Assembly (NCBI GenBank): GCA_036345935.2
Contig: JADWOT020000004.1
Location: 21,185,155-21,249,154 of the forward strand
From: Taenia hydatigena
Lineage: Eukaryota > Platyhelminthes > Cestoda > Cyclophyllidea > Taeniidae
Length of the DNA: 64,000 nt
Reading direction: 5' to 3'
Shown here: piece after piece, positions 61,497-64,000 of the stretch
Position numbering within the stretch: the stretch's first letter is position 1
Layout of the letters: each line of letters begins with the position of its first letter
The notes under the pieces: model-generated
The model's database searches: none
The model's input: only the letters and a program-made list of their open reading frames with translations
What the model was told of the DNA's origin: nothing
Made by a program: the position numbers and the translations under genes

Positions 61497-63060
61497 GTTT
61501 CACTGACTGCTAGTCGCTCCGCTGCCACAACCGCCTTCGACGCTGGTTATGGGTCGCATTTTGGTGATGTCACGGGCTCATCCGGCTGCCAACACCGTGT
61601 AGCGTTGTCAACCTTGGCAATGGTAAACGGGAAGCCAGTGAGATTGCACTAGGCGCCTTTGAAGTCGTCGGTTTCGTCGTCGACCGCAGTGGTGTTGCAC
61701 TTATTGTGCATATCGATCCTGTCGAAAGTCCCCTTGCTCAGTGTGGGCTGATCACTTACCCAAGACAAGAGGTGGGGCTTTGCGCTTGAAGGACTTATAA
61801 AAGACAGGGTGCGGTGTGTGGGTGCCATGCGATAGCGAAATGATAGCGAACGGGTAGCCTGGTAAGAACTTATCTATAAGGCGGTATGGTGTGCAAATTG
61901 AGTCCGATGTTATTACCGGCTTACAATTATTGGTTTTGCTTCTTCTGCCATTGTGGAATCTAGGTTCGTAAGGCTTTGTCGCCTTTGACATCATGATATG
62001 AGGCGAAGCCGATATGAGGTGGTCGTAGTTATGTGATGAGGCTCAATATGACTTATTATCAATCGTGGGAATCGTTTACCCAATGGTTACAGTTTAAGAC
62101 GCAAGGGTGGGTTGTCCAAAGAGGCGTTTTGAATTGTGGCTACTTGAGTGGGTGTTGCAGTGAGCGGGATGACTTGTTGGCCGAGCGTGGTTAACTTGCA
62201 TGCGAAACGAAAGATGCGCAACGGCTACAAAGCTTGCTTGCTTGCGCAGATTCTAACCTATGCAGTTTCCACCATGGGAATTTGTGCCATTTTGGGATTT
62301 GTTTGTGCGTGTTGTTTAACGACCATCAGCCAGTTGATGGCATTGGGTGTGCTATGGCAGTTTGAGACAAGTGGTTGGGGTTGTGGTTACATGCTTGTGA
62401 TGCGGGGTTAGATTTCAGGCTGGTAGTCGTATCAAAGCTAAATTGTTCTGTCACCATCGTGGTCGTGAGGCCACATTACTGATGGGAGATTGACTGTTTT
62501 ACTTTTAGGTCAACATTTCCCCTACTGACGACGGGTACGCGTGGCGGTCGGCGGAAAGTGTCGGTGTAGTACTCCCATCAAGGGGAGCACGGAGGACAGT
62601 GCTGGACAAGGCGAAGGGGACTATGTAATGCATCGGTGGTTTGTTGAATGACGGATTTTAGTGGTGGATCCACTTACTTGCTTCATCGTTGTGCCTTCTC
62701 TGAGTGGGTTGTCGGTATGTTAAATACACGTCTGTGTGTTCTGCCCGAGTAAGATGTCTTCCTTCGTCTTTGGGCGGAAGGAAGCTTTGATCGCTGCAGT
62801 ACATACGTATGAATTAGTGATGGAGGTGTTGTGGTGTGTAGGAAAGCATCGTTAGCCGCGGCTCATTTGTACGGTCGTGTGATGGCTGAGGCATGTTTTG
62901 CGTCAGCAGGTGTGGATCGCGGTCAATTATTGGCATTAGAGGTGATTAGGGTATTTTGGAGTCTCCATTTGGTGCTCCAGTCCCATTATGAAGTATTTAA
63001 TAAAGTGGGTTGCTGCTACCTAGCCTTAAGAATGGTTTTAAGATGTGGGGAATGCGCAAT
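60401..63060 (+). repeat. Long diverged repeat 'R', copy 2
   Basis: Collinear with 11855-14400: CGTGGGTTCAGCTTCGACA (60414), AGTTTTCGTTGTCTTTAGGC (61180), GGTTATGGGTCG and GGCTGCCAAC (about 61546-61590), TTACCGGCTTAC (61913), TTTGTGCGTGTTGTTTAACG (62301), GGGAGCACGGAGGAC (62582), TGCTACCTAGCCTTAAGA (63014). Its left 1.1 kb lies within arm 2, the rest outside. The 150-codon frame at 62831-63283 lies partly in it and is not conserved in copy 1. Confidence 0.7.
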
Positions 63061-64000
63061 TTGTAGGTTGTTGTGGGAGTGGGTGTGTTTGGAGAGAGGC
63101 GCAGGGGAATGTATGGCAAGAAGGCGGGAAGGAGGGAAGGTCGCATACAGCCTGAGTGAACTCGTGATGCATTCTCCACAGGGTGAGTCTGGGTGTTGCC
63201 ATTTTGGGTACGCGGTACCTTTCAATGGATGTGATGGCCAGTGCCTCCATTGGACAAGTGCGTGGAGTGGAATGATATGCTGAACGAAATGGCCAGGTGA
63301 GGTGGAGGTTGCGGTAGGAGGTCATACTGTTGAATGCCTTTCACCAGCACCTGTTAGTACACCTGCAGTTCTTGGTATTTCCCGTCCTTGCTCAATGTTA
63401 CTTTAGTCTGCTGGCCTTTCAACCGCCTCGTTGGCAGGGTAGTGAGATCCTCCTCTAGCTGTTGGTGCTAGTCTTTAGATAAGGTCTAGTTGTTGGGTGT
63501 GCATTGTGACAGAAGTGAATGATAAAAATGTCAATTTGGGAATAATCGGAAAAGCTTTTTCCTGAGACTAGACTTGCATCAAGTGCACGTCGGGACGAAA
63601 GTTAGGTGTTGTAGGCACTAGCTATGGGTTTAATGCGAGTCTTCTGAAATCCAAAAGCCTGTATTGTTAAGGTTGACATGAATTGCTGATTTCAGGACTT
63701 TACTATTATAGTCTTACAGCGGTTGTGCTTGGGGCAAATCATTTCAAAAATAATATATGGCGTCGCATCGTAGCATGAGCTGAAGACATGTTAATGTGGG
63801 CTACGTGGTATTAGTACTTCGGAGATTCAATCAAACTAATTCGACCAACTTATTTAGGAATGAGTTAACATTCCATTTGTATTGCTTCATGGTGGAGAAG
63901 TTTTGTCCCACATGCCGAGGACGGCGACGACCTTGAGAATATCATAGTGCCACGCTGACAGGACGCGGTGACACGGTGAATGTGGTTAATCAAAAGCAAA
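63061..64000. other. Intergenic to window end; nothing recognised
   Basis: No gene, RNA or repeat identified in the last 940 bases. Confidence 0.45.

Noticed and set aside
62831..63283. 150-codon plus-strand frame as a gene
   Set aside because: It lies partly in repeat R and is not conserved in the other R copy.

Overview
The window is nuclear DNA from a eukaryote with a repeat-rich genome, most likely a flatworm (a tapeworm or fluke). This is an inference. It rests on the spliced 2-Cys peroxiredoxin gene with one short 79 bp intron, the replication-type histone genes with 3' stem-loops, the nuclear class II tRNA-Leu, and the many short LTR copies of one family. No operons, ribosome binding sites or phage or bacterial genes are present. 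Only a small fraction encodes protein; most of the short open frames are chance.

Intact genes: a three-exon mitochondrial-type peroxiredoxin (minus strand, 6702-8888), histone H4 (minus, 23852-24163) with a TATA box and a perfect histone stem-loop, and tRNA-Leu(TAG) (plus, 39839-39918). Broken genes: histone H2A (plus, about 24974-25400) and H2B (minus, about 26330-26525), each still followed by a damaged histone stem-loop, and an HSP70 relic (minus, about 55155-56530) read in several frames.

Repeats dominate. (1) A family of 160-190 bp LTRs (TGTAG...CTACA) occurs at least ten times, mostly as solo or broken LTRs. One 826 bp element at 1150-1975 has two LTRs, a tRNA-Leu-type primer binding site and a purine-rich stretch but no recognisable pol, so it looks like a miniature non-autonomous LTR element. 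(2) A second 227-228 bp family has TG...CA-like ends (677-904, 10064-10290). (3) A near-identical 4.27 kb inverted repeat lies at 15760-20027 and 57231-61496, with a third partial copy at the left edge (1-978) that carries two datable insertions. (4) A long diverged dispersed repeat ('R' here) lies at about 11855-14400 and 60401-63060. (5) A 2.48 kb direct duplication (30866-33346 and 33438-35918) is joined by a single N inside a GTGA microsatellite and is probably an assembly overlap.

Layout: 1-1975 nested repeats; 6.7-8.9 kb peroxiredoxin; 9.85-11.05 kb LTR composites; 11.9-20.0 kb R repeat and inverted-repeat arm 1; 23.3-27.2 kb decayed histone cluster; 30.9-36.7 kb duplicated and tandem repeats; 39.8 kb tRNA; 43.9 kb solo LTR; 55.2-56.5 kb HSP70 relic; 57.2-63.1 kb arm 2 and R repeat. 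The genes do not form a shared pathway. The history of insertion, duplication and decay is the main content.
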